NCBI GenBank assembly: GCA_011109175.1
Contig: RDEW01000025.1
Coordinates: 465,990 to 529,989 of the forward strand
DNA from: Dicyema japonicum
Taxonomy: Eukaryota; Dicyemida; Rhombozoa; Dicyemidae
Direction: 5' to 3'
Length of the DNA: 64,000 nt
Below, piece by piece: positions 12,041-22,940 of this stretch; within the stretch, counting starts at the first letter, position 1; every line of letters starts with the position of its first letter. The notes beneath the pieces were generated by a model, which saw only the letters and a program-made list of their open reading frames with translations, searched no databases and was not told where the DNA came from. A program made the translations under genes and the position numbers.

Positions 12041-12309
12041 TTAATAAAAAACGTGCTAAATAATTTTTAAATAATTTAAATTAAGTATTATTAAGAAACA
12101 ATTTATATATTAAAACTAAGTATTTTGATACTGTACTCATTCTTCAATTTTATTTTTTTCAAAAAAATTTAAAAAAAGTGATTATTTTAGAATAAAAAAT
12201 ATATATTTGTAATCCTTATCCAATAACGAACAAAAATACATATATTATTTTTTTAAATGATTGAATTCATTGACCATGTGTGGGCCGATACCACGTACGG
12301 GCCGTGACA

Positions 12310-13088
12310 TTATATATTATTATTATAAAGCATAACGTCTTGCCATTGGAAATGACAAAACCAGTGCAGTACCAAACATTAATCTTTTAGTTAATTTTCT
12401 CCACTTTCCACAATCCTGAGCCAAATCCTCAAGTAGTCCAGGTCATCTCCCGTAGTTTGAGATTAATATTTTAGTTAATTTTCTCCACTTTCCACGATCC
12501 TGAGCCAAATCCCTCAAGTAGTCCAGGTCATCTCCCGTAGTTAGAGATAATCCTATTCTCTTCAGGTATTCATTCAGTGTCGTGGCCAGTGATGCTCTCT
12601 GACGTCCTCGGAACTTCACCTCCTCGGTTTGAAACGTTTCGTCGGTATCTGTTCTCCTCCCCACCTTGGCGTTCATATCACCAGCTATAAATAAAAGTGC
12701 GGAGTCGGCCAATTCTAAATATAAATCTGAGTAGAAGTCATCAAATAGAGCTGGATCTTTGTTTTTGGCATTCATAAACTTCATTTAGAACTCCGATGCG
12801 GTCATTAACTGCCCATACTCTGTAGATATGGGGGAGAAATTCCATTTTGATGGCAAAACCCAGTCCATAGTGCCTGTTGACAGTCGGAAGAAAGATCAAT
12901 TTGAATTTACCACATGTTTCTTCGTGGTTATCTTGGATTTTGGTTTCCTGTAGGCAACCGATTGTGACATCGTAATTATGTAGGTCTTGACAGAGGGAGG
13001 TCCTTTTCCAAGAAGGGGTTAGGCCTCGGACGTTGAATGAGAGCAGCGAGAATTTCTCCAAAAGATAAGGTTCGTACTTTTCAGACAT
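12310..13088 (-). mobile_element. Internally deleted LINE family A copy with an 84-bp tandem duplication
   Basis: From 13088 the minus strand encodes the start of an APE endonuclease (LLSFNVRGLTPSWKR, GCLQETKI) and, in the next frame, FIAGDMNAKVG. The frame then runs directly into FRGRQRASLATTLNEYLKR and TGDDLDYLRDLAQDRGKW, which is the extreme C-terminus of LINE A. About 2 kb of endonuclease and RT sequence is therefore missing. The C-terminal segment is duplicated in tandem (12378-12461 and 12462-12546, period 84). The 3' end reads GCTTTATAATAATAATA, as in full LINE A copies. This is a non-autonomous derivative or a chance deletion. Confidence 0.7.
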
Positions 13089-13205
13089 GTTACTACTTTA
13101 TTAGAGCCACGTCACCAGCTCAACCAAAAAGTGACATATTATAAAATATTACTAATAGAAGTAACAATTAATTAAAATTTTTCTTGAGGTTGTAACACGT
13201 TTTAT

Positions 13206-13440
13206 TTAACAATCTTTTTTACGAAGGGCCAATTTCCCCCCGATTTCCTTCAGAAAAGAGACTGTGATACTTCCTGCAGAACCAGAAATTTCGATTGCCA
13301 CCGATACAAAAAGAAAGATCTCCAATTTCACCATATTTTTTAATCTTAATTTTCTCGGCCAGATCGGCTGCCGTACCAACAGACTGCGCTGAGCATCCTC
13401 TAGTTTGAGAAAGAAGCAAAACAATGTAGTCCCTTACGAG
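13206..13440 (-). mobile_element. Retroelement fragment, C-terminal half of a nuclease-like domain
   Basis: The minus strand reads SVGTAADLAEKIKIKKYGEI and, after one frameshift, EISGSAGSITVSFLKEIG. Comparable sequences follow the RT in a widespread group of invertebrate retroelements, downstream of a KRPDG segment that looks like a restriction-like nuclease. A fragment of the other half of such a domain lies at 50026. The assignment comes from remembered motif patterns and is tentative. Confidence 0.4.
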
Positions 13441-13739
13441 TTATTTTCCCTCAGTGAACGGAAAGATTGTTAGCCCATCCGGTCTTTTCCCGTCTCCGCG
13501 GTCCAGTCCCACGGGGTCCTACACTTCGGGGAAGTTGCATGACAATGGTTCAAGAGCATGCATGACAATGTAGTTCATAGCAGCGTGCGGGGAGTTCTGC
13601 CCGCACTCCTCTTGCACGAAAGCGGATGCAGCCCCACATTGTGTTCGACGCATACATCAACTCCCAGGCGCTATGCGATTCCAATCAGAATACAAACATC
13701 GTCCAAAAGGGTCCTCAGGGAGGAACACAAAAGTGAATC

Positions 13740-16700
13740 GTGCCAAAGTTGTCCCCGCCGACATTACTGACGTTGCGTTTCCTCTCACTATTGCAACAGA
13801 GATCTACTGGAGAGGCCACCGGGTCTCACATGCATTCGAGGCTTGAAGTAGTTCATCACCAAAAACATCAACTCGCACGTGATTTATCTATCCATGGTGT
13901 CAGTATTTGCTGCTTTCAAGAGACAAAGATTACATCATATTCTATTACGAAATTGGATGATTACTACATGATCACTTTGGACTCTGACTGCCGACATTAT
14001 GGTCTTGGATTTGCGGTTCACAGGGATCTTTACGACCGTGTGACACGCGTATGGGCTGTCTCGGAGCGTATTGCAGTCATGCAACTGAAGTTTGGAACAA
14101 AGCCCAACTCTGTTATTTCTATCATCAAAGTTTGTGCTCCAACCGCTGTCCGGGCTGATGCCAATCCTGAAGAACTTGGTGCGTTTTACTCATGTTTGAC
14201 AGGGACATATGACTTACTTTCGTCGTCATATCTGACGTTTATTGGTGGAGACTGGAGGGCCAGAGTTGGTAAAGTACGGAATGGGGAGACTTGTATTGGA
14301 TCACATGCTCGGAATCGTCGAAATTCCTCTGGTGTCTCATAGTTCAATTCTGCGAATCCAACAACTTATTTATTACGAACACTGCTTTTGAACACCCAGC
14401 AAGACATAAAACTACCTGGACTGGTTCACGAAAGGACAAAAATGGCAACTTGATTAAAATATATAATCAAATTGATTATATCTTGTGCAGAAGGAACAAA
14501 AACCTAATACAAAACTCGAGATCATTCGATGGGCTTGAAACATCAAGTGATCACAAATTGGTGATCACTCGGTTCTCTTTGGGAAGTTTGTACAAACCTG
14601 GAAGATATGGAAAAACGGAATTGAAAGATTGGATACAGAAACTCTAATAAGCAATGAAATAAATATGAAAGAGTATGGCGAAAAACTCAGAAAGGAATTA
14701 AGCAAGATGAATACAAACAATAGTGCACAGGATTTGTGGAATGACGTTGGAGTTGCAATGAAGAATACCGCGTCGTTGGTTTTGGGGACTACTCACAAAA
14801 ACAAATTCAAATATAACAACGAAGAAATATCATACTTATCTTCAGAACAAAGAATTTGAAAATTAGAATTAATAATTCAAATATACCGAGTCTAAAAAAA
14901 GAGCTAAGGATAGTTCGTAACTCAATTTTAACAAAAATCAAAAAACTTCAAAAATATCAAGTAAAAAAGGAAGTGGAGGAACAGGTCGATGAAATCAAGA
15001 AATATAAGAACGGATCCAAAATGTTCAAAGCCATTCGGATTATTAGCAAAAAGAAACGACCAGGGAATATTGTTATTCACGACCAACATGGACGATCAGT
15101 ATTGAATGTTATTGAAAAGGCGAACATAGTCTCTTCACACTACTATGACATCTTTAACAATCAAGAAATTGAAAACAAATCTCCAATAACATCAACGGCT
15201 CCTCTTAACTGCCCCATTATTATCGCGGAAACTATCAAGGCAATAGGAAAACTAAACTACAGGAAAGCGGCTGGTCCTGATAATATACCTGCAGAGTTAA
15301 TAAAATGTGGACCCACTGAATTGGGTGAAATAATCACCATCATACTCAATAAAGCATTTGAAGACAAAAACGATCTTGGAATTGGGAGAGGATGGCTAAT
15401 TCCAATACCAAAACCTGGGAAACCTAGAGGTCCCGCAAACAGTCTAAGACCAATAATTCTATTATCGGTCTTACGGAAAACCCTCTTTATCATTGTATTA
15501 AATCGAATCAAAGGGAAAGTCGACAAATTCTTATCGCCTGGACAAAGCGGTCTCAGGGAAAAAAGATCAACCGCCAACATAGTATGGACGCACAGATGGT
15601 CTGGCGCTATATGTCAGAAATACAAAAAATGCATAGAAGTTCTGGGGATCGACATGAGTCGTGCATTCGACTCTGTACACAGGGGACTACTTATTAACAT
15701 TCTGAATACGATTCTAGACACGGATGATGTTAGAATTATTTCCTTGCTCCTAGAAGATACTCACCTGGCTGTCAAAATCGGAAATACCGCTTCCAATTTT
15801 TTTAAAACCACTCGGGGAGTTCCACAAGGGGATTCGTTGTCTCCTATTTATTATTTATCTTGAGGCTGCACTGAGTGATTTCAGATTATCCATTAAAGGA
15901 CAATATTATGAGTTGATTTACGCAGACGATCTGGACTTTGTATCGGATGATTCTGAATTTCTCAAGTACATAAACGAACATCTTCCTAACATTTTCCAAA
16001 AATGGTTCTTGAAGATAAACACTGACAAAACGGAATTTACATCATTCAGCCGTGCAGAGAAAATATCTGACGAAACGTGGAGAAGACATAAGAAGGTCGG
16101 ATCGCTCTTGGGGACGAGGAAGATGTAGCTCGACGGAAAATCCTTGCATCTGGTGCTTTCAGAAGCCTATCTAAAATATGGAGTTCGGAAAGAAGACTTT
16201 GTGGAAAAATAAAGCTTATGATATACAAATACTTTGTTGTGCCCATCCTAATATATAACTGTGGGACATGGGGTTTGTCTAAACGGGCAATGGAGTCTAT
16301 TGACAGTTTCGACCGCAGTATGCTTCGGAAGGCACTTAATATTCACTACAAAATGAAGATCAAAAACGAACAATTATATAAGTTGAGCAAAACAGAACCA
16401 TTATCCATGGAAATCAGAAGATCGAGATGGAGACTGTTCGGTCACATTCTGAGGATGGACCTGGATGTCCCGGCAAATCACGTAATAGATGAATATTTCA
16501 TGGAAAAAACAAAATGATTCCGAGGAAGGCCTAGAACAACCTTACCTATCACGCTAAATGAGGACCTAAAAGCCATAGGCAGGGAGTTGAAAACAATGGA
16601 TGACCTCGATGAACTAAGAGATCTTGCGAAACGGAGAGGCCTTTGGATGCGATTGGTGCAAAGGGTGGCCGCGCGGCACAAGAGGCCGTTTTTTATGTGT

Positions 16701-16745
16701 TCTCGGCAGTGCTGATAATAATAATAATAATAAATAATAATAAAA
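13740..16745 (+). mobile_element. LINE family A, copy A1 (APE endonuclease + RT), disrupted
   Basis: Consecutive frames overlap end to end. The N-terminal block PADITDVAFPLTIATEIYWR is shared with the copy at 46.5 kb. The endonuclease has CCFQETKI, a degraded FIGGDWRARVG where active enzymes have GDxNA, HPARHKTTWTG and SSDHKLV. A linker leads to the RT with IDMSRAFDSVHR (motif A), GVPQGDSLSP (motif B) and YADDLDFVS (motif C). The C-terminal part is SRWRLFGHILRM and GRPRTTLPITLN. A GC-richer leader lies upstream (13441-13740). The element ends in a (TAA)n tail at about 16713-16745. At least four frame changes interrupt it, some possibly assembly errors. The clade (RTE- or Jockey-like) is not decided. 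Confidence 0.85.
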
Positions 16746-16837
16746 AGTAGTGAAAAATTAAAATTCCAGCGCCCCCTAATATGTTCCACCACCCCTAGGG
16801 GGCACCAGCACCCCCGTTAAGAAACACGGGTCTAGAT

Positions 16838-17595
16838 TAAGTCCGCATTTAAAACCAAGAAGATTACAGGTAGTCACTCTCAGGATATTTTGAGATCCCT
16901 CGCTTATCTGTATTATCAATATTACACAATGTTCTCCATTATGAGCCCAAAGCACAATGCGATACTATGCTTGGTGGTTGCTACCGGATCAGCTCAAAAC
17001 TGCAGTTTCCTGTTGTTTTCAATCAGATGTGACCACATAGTATTTAACACTCACTAATTACGTATTCAGAAGTTAATGATAGTCCAGTTGAAGTTGTCCG
17101 AGTTCCAAGAGGTTTATTGTTCTACAAGACATCCTGAGGAAGGATTCACCAGAGAATGCTCTAATCAAAAAATCATCCTCAAATTTCCCTGCAAACTGAT
17201 ATATTTGAGTGATCTCGGGAAACGTCCACTTTGGTTGTTACTTTCTGTTTCCTCCTCTAAAACATCCTTTAGTAATGGGGACCTCTCGCGGTTCCGACTG
17301 AGATTAAGTAAAAAGCACCAAGAACTACCAAGAATTAGTCTTTATGTTATTAATGTGAATGTAACCTCACACTTTTAATATTGTTGACTCGGGAAACGCA
17401 AAAACCCGAAGTTTTATAAAAGCCAAAATCTTCAGTGCAAGTTCGAATTCTATTTACCAAATTTGAGAAGTTTGGACTCCCCCCAAATACTAAAATCAAT
17501 ATTTTTTGTTGAAGATAATTTATCACAAATCACTTGAGACACACGTGAATGGCAATAGTTCGATTGGATCTTTAAATATCAGCTATATGTGAATA
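16838..17595. other. Stretch without a supported gene
   Basis: Downstream of the hAT target duplication only short unsupported open frames occur, such as 17076-17378 plus, which matches nothing I know. Confidence 0.4.
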
Positions 17596-18320
17596 TCAGT
17601 CATCCTCCTTTTCCATTTTCGTATAGAGTAGCTGCATGTGATCCACCTGTCTCACTAACTTTAGTGCCAGGGAGGTACAAAAAAGAATCATTTTCTCTCG
17701 TCCATCCAGTGTAGGTTCCCTCATTATCAAAGAATGGACGTCTTCTACTTTATTGCAGATTTGGGTGGACTTGTGTGACATTGCAAGGACTCTGTTTCTG
17801 TGATAGTGGACAAGCGATTCTTAAAAAAATGAAGAAGACATTTACTTAAATAAATGAAACGAGGATGACACTGGATACACTTCATATGAAGCCACAAGGA
17901 ATAAACATGATTCAAAACTAACCCAGTTACGTCTAATTTATCAAGAGATCCACTGGTGAAGATTACCATTATGAAAACTCTTTCACCAAAAAATGAAGTG
18001 ATGTCCACAACGGTAGGACGTGAGAGAGTTCGGCCGTACTTCTCCACTTCTCTTCTAATGGATTTTGTCTGATAAAATACGCTGGAGAGAATCCAATATG
18101 ATAACAATGAGTTAACGATGGGTATTTTATAATGTTTGTTGAGCACAGCACGAACAGCCATAACAAGTTAATTCAAGGGAAAAACCCAATGAAAACGCCT
18201 GACTGTGCCGTCCAAACAAATAATAGTCCATTACAGACTCGCTTCCGAAAAGATGTGAATAATTAGGTTGGCCTTCTATTTTCATTACGAAGACTACTGT
18301 TACGGACATCACTGGAAGTT
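17596..18320 (-). repeat. Repeat family C, longest copy, with coding-like frames
   Basis: Three adjacent minus-strand frames (18127-18312, 17745-18161, 17596-17781) look coding in composition; one contains SRPTVVDITSFFGERVFI. The same block (RTIVADITSFFGG) recurs with stops near 33500-33560. The 3' part (17630-17860) shares CAGAAACAGAGTCC, GAAGACGTCCAT and GAGACAGGTGGATCACATG with 52810-52990. This is a dispersed family rather than a single gene. Whether it is a transposon or a duplicated host gene with short introns is open; I do not recognise the protein. Confidence 0.45.
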
Positions 18321-19439
18321 TTCATCAGTAGAGTTGATAAGGGAGTAAGTAGGAACATCCTTTTCGACAACTGTCGCTGCCAGAAAGACTCGTCATCTCA
18401 AAGTAGGATCTGTTTGAAGAAAATTAACCTTCGCTGTAAAGTCAACCTTTCTTATTCGAACCCACGACAGTCAGACCCGAAGTTATAAGAGGTTCAGCCA
18501 TGAAACCTTGGGATAAATTAATATTTAAAAAATGTAAAGAATAATAAATATTCAAATACAGTAAAGTCTTTCTAATACTTAGCCGTACATATTGAATTAT
18601 GAGATCCTCGGAGAATTCAGAGTCATAGTTCAATGCACATCAAAGTTTATTAGAATGATCGACGACTTGCAGGTTTGCGAAATAACGAACTTAGAATGAT
18701 TCTATGGCACTTCCAGAACATTGAGGTCTCGATCATGAGAGTAATTTCCTTTCTGTTCAGAGTAAGAGCAAGTCATTATACCATTAACACATGTTCTTAG
18801 AACAAAATAATGTTATATTAACTAAGGTTCTTTTGTGCTACACAATTTAAGATCCTCTTTCAGACTCCAGTGATCTCTGTCCTCGCCATTCGATAGTAGG
18901 ACCTGCAATCATAACTGTTTATTAAACTAAATAAGTTAATAAAATTTTATTACTATTAAAATAGGTCATTTAAATCAACACTAAATCCGAGTTAGATTCA
19001 TTTGTGTGTTTGATTTTTTTATAGATTCATCATGTGTTAGATTCATTTATGTGCTTGATTTATCCTGTACTAATTGGAAAATATTATCCAGTGAATAAAA
19101 AAGTACAAATTCTTGAAAGTCTTTGAATTTTTATTTTACTTTTCAATTCTCATAAATGTTCGAATATCTTACTAAAGTTAATGAGAGACAATATAATTGT
19201 TTAAAACATGTTTTTAAGCAAGAATAGGTAAAATCAGTTATCTGAGTGTTAAGATTATAATATTGATTTTACCACACTTAATATTTTAAAATTCTAGGAA
19301 ATAATATTTATACATATATATAGCCAAAAAATCTCATGATAAACGAAAAATGAATATTTTACTCATTTTGATGCTATCCACTATAACAAGTAGATTTGTC
19401 TTTATGATTTAAGTATGTTACAACTCTTTTAATATTGGA
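18321..19439. other. AT-rich stretch, no gene supported
   Basis: One short minus frame (18442-18633) contains a TRNA-like GTGGGTTCGAATAAG box but does not fold as a tRNA. Nothing else is visible. Confidence 0.4.
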
Positions 19440-20340
19440 AATCATGGATATATGATTTATCACATCTGACTAGAGTTCCAGATCCAACTTGTAACTACGG
19501 TTATCCAGTTATCATAAATGATGTTGATGAATTTTTGCTTTGATAGTAAGTGATTTTATTATTTTAATAGATAAAATAGGTCAAGATTTTTGGATTCAAG
19601 GAAAGTTCGTTCAAGGAGAATTTTATTTAAATAATGGTATAGATGGTATTTATAAATCACGAATTTTAGCCTTACACGAATTTAGCTGGAGAGTATGACT
19701 CAGATTATTATTACATTGCTGTTAAGGCCTGTCAATTAAGATGACTTTCCGATACCGTATAGAATATTTAGTATTTGTATGCGAAATTGGTATCAATATA
19801 TATTATTTTAGATTACCCTATTAATGCTACTAATGATTATGTGCGACCGCAAACTTCTCTTTATTATCGGAGATCTATACCGAAGTATGCACAGCGGAAC
19901 CACACCACTTATTATATACATAATGGGACAGGATACATGTCACTAATAAATATTATAATTATACGCAATTGGGTCTTGCATGTGGACTGTATAATGCTAC
20001 TGTAGTTGAGATTAACGATGATCAAAGAAAGAATTAATCTATAGTAACTTTATAATATTGTTCAGATATAATTGAAGCGGATTCATTTGTCGATGACAGA
20101 CGTGATTATTCAAACAACATTAAACTTATTGAGTATTGCTATGGTAAAATTGTGGACTTGGGGTTTATGAAATATTTTGTTCTGCAGCATGTAATATGTG
20201 AGACAGGTTGCTATAATATTTTAGTATAGATGAACAAATAATAGTCAATATGTTTGTAGGAAAAACACGATTTGATAATAATCGAATATTATAACGACTC
20301 TACCCGTCACAATTCCTATCGATGTTCCTCCAAACAATTA
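19440..20340 (+). CDS. Probable multi-exon gene for an extracellular glycoprotein, unrecognised
   Basis: Exons read WIYDLSHLTRVPDPTCNYGY, NKIGQDFWIQGKFVQGEFYL, GEYDSDYYYIAVKACQLR, DYPINATNDYVRPQTSLYYR, YNYTQLGLACGLYNAT and SFVDDRRDYSNNIKLIEYCY. Candidate introns are 19546-19570 (25 nt), 19790-19811 (22 nt), 20002-20027 (26 nt) and 20044-20065 (22 nt). Keeping one frame needs at least two one-base homopolymer corrections (T5 near 19531, G3 near 19921), as in the certain genes here. Several N-glycosylation sequons (NAT, NHT, NYT) and spaced cysteines suggest a secreted or surface protein. A plus-strand frame at 20391-20627 with a hydrophobic start and basic end could be its membrane anchor and tail. 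Start and end are not defined. Confidence 0.4.
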
Positions 20341-20699
20341 ACAAACAAATGATTCGTTTACTAAATCCATTTATTCTCTAATCATTCAATTTGAATTATT
20401 CAATAAGTAGTACTTATTTGATAAAATCTCAAATCAAAGTTAAACGAATATTTTTTCTTTTTGATAATATGATTTCTGAAAAACTAAAATTTAAATTATT
20501 TAAAAGTCATGATAATCCTACGAATCCATCAGTTTATGGACATAACAAATCTCCTGGTCCAAGAAAAGTCGTGATCTTTATTTTTCCATGTCGCACATTG
20601 AGAGATATATTTTTTAGAAAACGTTAAATAAAATAAATTTTAAAAGTTTTTTTCATCAATCCCTTGTTCATAACTTATGATATTCATCTTTTTCGAGTT

Positions 20700-20931
20700 T
20701 ATAATTTATTCAATTTTGCGGGCATTTTTTACCAGAAAATTGCCCCAGCTGCACTAAACATATTTTCAAAGCTTCTGGAGGATTTCTTGCAAAAGGATTT
20801 CTTCAGTGCTTTCGCCGCCCTTGACAGAATGTTCATTAAGCAGCACATGCTTAACCAATTGTAGGTTCAATGTACTGTTTGTAGATGGTATTCAATCCAT
20901 TTAGGCCTTTGGAGTCTCTTAGATTTTCAGA
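20700..20931 (+). CDS. Unrecognised gene fragment, two exons
   Basis: An exon reading KIAPAALNIFSKLLEDFLQ, then DFFSAFAALDRMFIKQHML, is joined across a 24-nt intron (20861-20884) to WYSIHLGLWSLLDFQKI. The helical pattern faintly resembles the SRA1/Sec31 C-terminal domain, but this is a guess. Downstream it runs into LINE B sequence on the other strand at about 20945. Confidence 0.3.
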
Positions 20932-20944
20932 AAATCCTTCATGA

Positions 20945-21620
20945 AGTTAATCATTATTATCATTTCAATATAGTTGAAAAGGCAAAGAAGGTGTCGAAGT
21001 TAACTTCAAGGATCTTCGGGTTTTGTTTTGCGGGATAGTTTTCCCTTCTAACTTGACGACAGTTAATAGTTTCCCACGATCTTCTGTTTGACGAGGAAAA
21101 AATCAAAATTGACTTTTCCTGACATTCAATTGATTTCCATAAAGCCACTAACTCAGATTATTCAGGCTGTCCTGTAATCTTGGCGTAGATAATACTTACA
21201 TCCCTCGATGCATCGACTATATCATCCCCGTAGGACAGTAATATGTCCGTGTCACATTTTGGAAGTGGAAGGTCATAAGATTTAATAAAGGGAGAGATAA
21301 TGAGGAACCCTGAGGAACGCCATTTGGTAATAGTTTTAATGCGGAACATCAATTACCCTGGCATACTCGCCACCGACGCCCTCTCAAGAAATTCCCCACC
21401 ATAACTTAAGATTTGCATCAATGTTTGACGAAAAAATGACTCCCAGAATGTTAGGCGTTTTAAACATAGTAAACAATGTTATAAACAACTTGGTTGGGGA
21501 AATCATAAGCCGTCGTTGAACAAACCATGAGGTCAGAGTTTCAAGTATTTCTTGTATGATCCTTGTGGTCCGTATTGCTTTCCACCAATTTACCGATGGT
21601 AGTAATAATAACACCAGAGA
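20945..21620 (-). mobile_element. LINE family B RT fragments, two pieces
   Basis: The minus strand first reads an RT thumb fragment (ILETLTSWFVQRRLMISPTK, ILGVIFSSNIDANLK). It then reads a palm fragment with SSLSPFIKSYDLPLP-like text and the catalytic box LLSYGDDIVDAS (YGDD in place of YADD), followed by a second thumb. Thumb before palm shows that two truncated insertions lie head to tail. Both are broken by stops. Confidence 0.65.
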
Positions 21621-21634
21621 CCACGGTTACACAA

Positions 21635-21905
21635 ACATTTATTTATTTAACACCCAATACCACGGTGAAACCAAACTAACTATCACGTGATCCCGATGCG
21701 TTCCACCAGAATCCTCATCCTTTCCCAGTGTTCCTCCCTCGTACCCACACAAGCTCGTACTGGCGGTTAACTGTATTTGCAGGGCCACCTTCCCGCATTA
21801 TTTACTTTATTTATTTAATAACCCTGAAATGGAAACACCAAAAAAGAAGGAGTAAACCAACTAATTAAGTGATCCCGGTACGCCTCAACCTTCCCGCATG
21901 CCAAC
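21635..21905 (-). mobile_element. LINE family B 3' tails, two truncated copies
   Basis: Two 3' ends lie side by side: one ends with TTTATTTAACACCCAATACC (plus-strand text, about 21640), the second with TTTATTTAATAACCCTGAAA at about 21808. Each contains the reverse complement of the EEHRxRMRxLxxRIGIT coding end. The outer copy is interrupted by the inner one. Confidence 0.6.
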
Positions 21906-22003
21906 TGATAACTGAATATATTTAATGAACATTAAAAATAGTATTAGTTATTTAAATAAATAAATTAATAAAAATTTAATCGACCTGTGTCTTGAGGCTT
22001 AAC

Positions 22004-22940
22004 AATGGTCACTTTGAAGGAAAGTAATAACCTCCAAAATAAGTCTTAGTTTCTGTAAGAATAAACTCAGTAAAGAACATTCAGAAGATAACCAAATCAA
22101 TGAAGATGGTTGCCTCTTCCAAGCTGGCTCATGCTAGGAGAGGACTTCCTGCAGCAAGAGTCATCGGTCAGTCAGTTGATGGTATTCTTTTGAATAAGAC
22201 CTAGAATTTTACAATGACCTGGAGAAACCAAAAGAAGTCGAGAAATCTGAGCCAAGACACATGGTTGTCCTAACCTCCGACAAGGGACTGTGTGGGAGCG
22301 TCCATTCTGCTGTTGTGAAGGCAGCCTACGCGGATCTGGCAAAATTCTCAGCTGATCCAATTAAACTCGTCCTCATTGGTGAGAAGGCTCGGTTGTTCAT
22401 GCAAAGGTGAATTCCAGGATGATTTCTAGGAAGTATGCCTCTTCAATAGCGATGCATGTAGGCAATATTGGGAAGAAACCACCAACATTTCTGGAAGCCT
22501 CGACGATAACCGATGAGATGATGAAACTAGAAGGGTTTACTGGAAGTAGGATCTACTACAATTACTTTAAGTAAGGGATTCTGTTCTCAGATAGATCAAT
22601 GGTGCAGTTCATCCCTACGACAATCAACATGTCTGACATGGAGACTGTGAAAAATGCTGAAAACTTTGCCCTGTACGACAGTGTGGACGATTCGGTGCTC
22701 CAGAGTTACTATGAGTTCTCGTTTGCAGCGAGGATGTATGGAGCCTTGAGGGATGCGGCTTGTAGTGAGCAGAGTTCTCGAAGCAATGCCATGGAGTCAG
22801 CCAATAGGAATGCCGGTTGTCCCTATTGATGATTTGTAGGTGAGGTTATCGATAAATTGACGTTGGTGTATAACAGAACTAGACAGGCAGTCATCACAAA
22901 GGAATTGATTGAGATCATATCTGGTGCTGCTGCTGTCTAA
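22004..22940 (+). CDS. ATP5F1C: Mitochondrial F1-ATP synthase subunit gamma, six exons
   Basis: Five introns (22024-22049, 26 nt; 22182-22204, 23; 22407-22429, 23; 22571-22594, 24; 22816-22839, 24) leave one uninterrupted frame. It begins [20 protein letters not shown], which corresponds to the MATLKDITRRL region of animal gamma, runs through [15 protein letters not shown] and [12 protein letters not shown], and ends [20 protein letters not shown] plus AAAV. Gamma is the rotating central stalk of the F1 motor and couples proton flow to ATP synthesis in mitochondria. The N- and C-terminal helices that form the coiled coil are both present. The ATG at 22004 is the only supported start. It would omit a mitochondrial presequence, so a further 5' exon may exist. 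The body has no frameshift, unlike other genes here. Confidence 0.95.

Larger units (their letters stand above)
10356..12309. mobile_element. Candidate GIN/Ginger-like unit: inverted repeats around an integrase relic
   Basis: TACGTGGTCTCGGCCCACAT at 10356 recurs inverted at 12272-12297 (read inward: TACGTGGTATCGGCCCACAC, then ATGGTC). The right copy extends outward to TGTCACGGCCCG at 12298-12309. A terminal TGT is usual for Ginger-type transposons, which encode a retroviral-like integrase. An integrase relic lies between the repeats at 10900-11403. The left copy lacks the outer 12 bases and no clear target duplication was found, so this is an inference from layout. Part of the interval (11640-12040) is a LINE B tail. 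Confidence 0.45.
10199..16837. mobile_element. hAT-type unit (10207-16829) with 8-bp target duplications, filled with nested insertions
   Basis: The octamer GTCTAGAT occurs at 10199-10206 and again at 16830-16837. Immediately inside, the left end is CTGTGGTTCTCAACC and the right end, read inward, is CCGTGTTTCTTAACG, matching at 11 of 15 positions. The left arm agrees with the common animal hAT terminus (CAGTGGTTCTCAACC-like, followed by AGCGCCCC). Eight-bp duplications are the hAT rule. No hAT transposase was found between the ends. The 6.6-kb interior instead carries an integrase relic, a LINE B tail, an internally deleted LINE A (minus), a retroelement nuclease fragment and a long LINE A (plus). 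The original was probably a small non-autonomous element that became a landing site. Confidence 0.7.

Noticed and set aside
18442-18633. tRNA-like box GTGGGTTCGAAT on the minus strand
   Set aside because: Neither an acceptor stem nor an anticodon arm forms; probably chance or a very old tRNA-derived remnant.
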